64,000 nt of DNA from Bradyrhizobium sp. in8p8. GTDB lineage: Bacteria; Pseudomonadota; Alphaproteobacteria; Rhizobiales; Xanthobacteraceae. Location of the stretch: contig NZ_AUGD01000005.1 in NCBI RefSeq assembly GCF_000426845.1, positions 186,001 through 250,000 on the forward strand, in the 5' to 3' direction. Under the pieces are notes generated by a model that searched no databases, was not told where the DNA came from, and saw only the letters and a program-made list of their open reading frames with translations. The translations under genes and the position numbers were made by a program. Shown in pieces: positions 63,438 through 64,000 of the stretch (positions are counted from its first letter, which is position 1; every line of letters starts with the position of its first letter).

Positions 63438-64000
63438 CCGGTCTCGATCGCACCCAGACGCCGAAGACGCGCCCGATGCCGCACAAGCGCGGCGGCCTCG
63501 TCGCATGTCTCGACATCGGCACCAGCAAGATTGCCTGCATGATCGCACGGCTGAAGCCGTCGCCGCCGAGCGATGCGCTGCGCGGCCGCACCCACGCGGT
63601 GGAATTGATCGGCTACAGCCAGATCCAGTCGCGCGGCATGAAGGCCGGCGCGGTGATCGATCTCAATGAATGCGAGCAGGCAGTGCGCCAGGCCGTCGGG
63701 CTCGCGGAGAAGATGGCCAAGGTGCGGGTCGACTCGGTGCTGCTCTCGGTCTCGGGCGGCCGGCTCTCCGGCCAGCTGGTCGAAGCCGCCGCCGACATCC
63801 GTGGCGGCGCGGTGACCCCGGCCGACGTCAGCCGCGTCACCTCAACCGGCATGCGCCACGCCACCGGCGAAGGCCGCACGGTGCTGCATGCGCTGCCGGT
63901 CGGCTACACGCTCGACGGCGTCAAGGGCATCCGCGATCCCCGCGGCATGGTCGCGCATCAGTTCGGCGTCGACATGAACGTGGTCACCTGCGACGCCACG
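63434..64000 (+). CDS. ftsA: Cell division protein FtsA, partial
   Basis: The first 189 residues of the actin-like FtsZ membrane anchor, cut by the window end. The phosphate-1 motif is CLDIGTSKIACMIA, and GAVIDLNECEQAVRQAV and LLSVSGGRLSGQ belong to the 1A/1C domains. It overlaps the ftsQ stop. Confidence 0.95.
   Translation, partial: MTGLDRTQTPKTRPMPHKRGGLVACLDIGTSKIACMIARLKPSPPSDALRGRTHAVELIGYSQIQSRGMKAGAVIDLNECEQAVRQAVGLAEKMAKVRVDSVLLSVSGGRLSGQLVEAAADIRGGAVTPADVSRVTSTGMRHATGEGRTVLHALPVGYTLDGVKGIRDPRGMVAHQFGVDMNVVTCDAT

Overview
The window looks like a chromosomal segment of a Bradyrhizobium-type alphaproteobacterium. The evidence is high-GC coding throughout, a near-complete alphaproteobacterial division/cell-wall (dcw) cluster, a PmtA-type phospholipid N-methyltransferase, a TPP-riboswitch thiamine operon, and several families of palindromic intergenic repeats of a kind common in Bradyrhizobium. 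The genus is inferred from protein and repeat character, not from a marker gene. No rRNA, tRNA, CRISPR, transposase or phage gene was seen.

Layout. 1-2.4 kb: a Mug-like DNA glycosylase, then a visibly AT-richer two-gene module (P-loop GTPase plus two-helix membrane protein) directly behind the thiamine genes. 2.4-7.4 kb: thiO-thiS-thiG-thiE-thiC on the minus strand, led by a TPP riboswitch. 7.5-18.4 kb: envelope and regulatory genes: lytic transglycosylase, histidine kinase/response regulator pair, PRC-barrel protein, DUF4403, beta-propeller, dual winged-helix regulator, DUF899 protein, cytochrome c, L,D-transpeptidase. 18.7-24.6 kb: a lipid-flavoured group: glycosyltransferase, PmtA, membrane protein, class III aminotransferase, phosphatidylserine decarboxylase, then a Nudix hydrolase. 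24.6-28 kb: a divergent pair of paralogous secreted DUF2147-like proteins, a 27-residue membrane microprotein and an extensin-like lipoprotein. 28.2-33.6 kb: an operon of M20 hydrolase, ABC permease, substrate-binding protein and allophanate-hydrolase-like amidase, preceded by a strong sigma-54 promoter match and followed by a Crp/Fnr regulator; no ATPase gene is present. 33.6-44 kb: TetR-controlled HlyD/MFS efflux pair with a perfect operator, an ABC exporter with a possible 24-residue leader ORF, a TSUP permease, a MocR regulator with direct-repeat sites, DUF983 and an alpha/beta hydrolase. 44-44.5 kb: RNase P RNA. 44.6-64 kb: an amidase and the dcw cluster rsmH-ftsL-ftsI-murE-murF-mraY-murD-ftsW-murG-(methyltransferase)-murC-murB-ddl-ftsQ-ftsA, with ftsA cut by the window edge.

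How the genes work together. The thi genes build the pyrimidine and thiazole halves of thiamine under TPP control. The dcw genes make lipid II from UDP-MurNAc and run septation; MurE carries the DNPR signature for meso-diaminopimelate. Psd and PmtA are successive steps from phosphatidylserine through PE toward PC. The sigma-54 operon reads as import and hydrolysis of a nitrogenous compound under nitrogen control.

The best candidates for something undescribed are the GTPase/membrane-protein module at 0.86-2.36 kb, the lipid locus at 18.7-24 kb, the ATPase-less sigma-54 operon, and two very small ORFs with convincing expression signals. All of these are inferences from sequence reading only.
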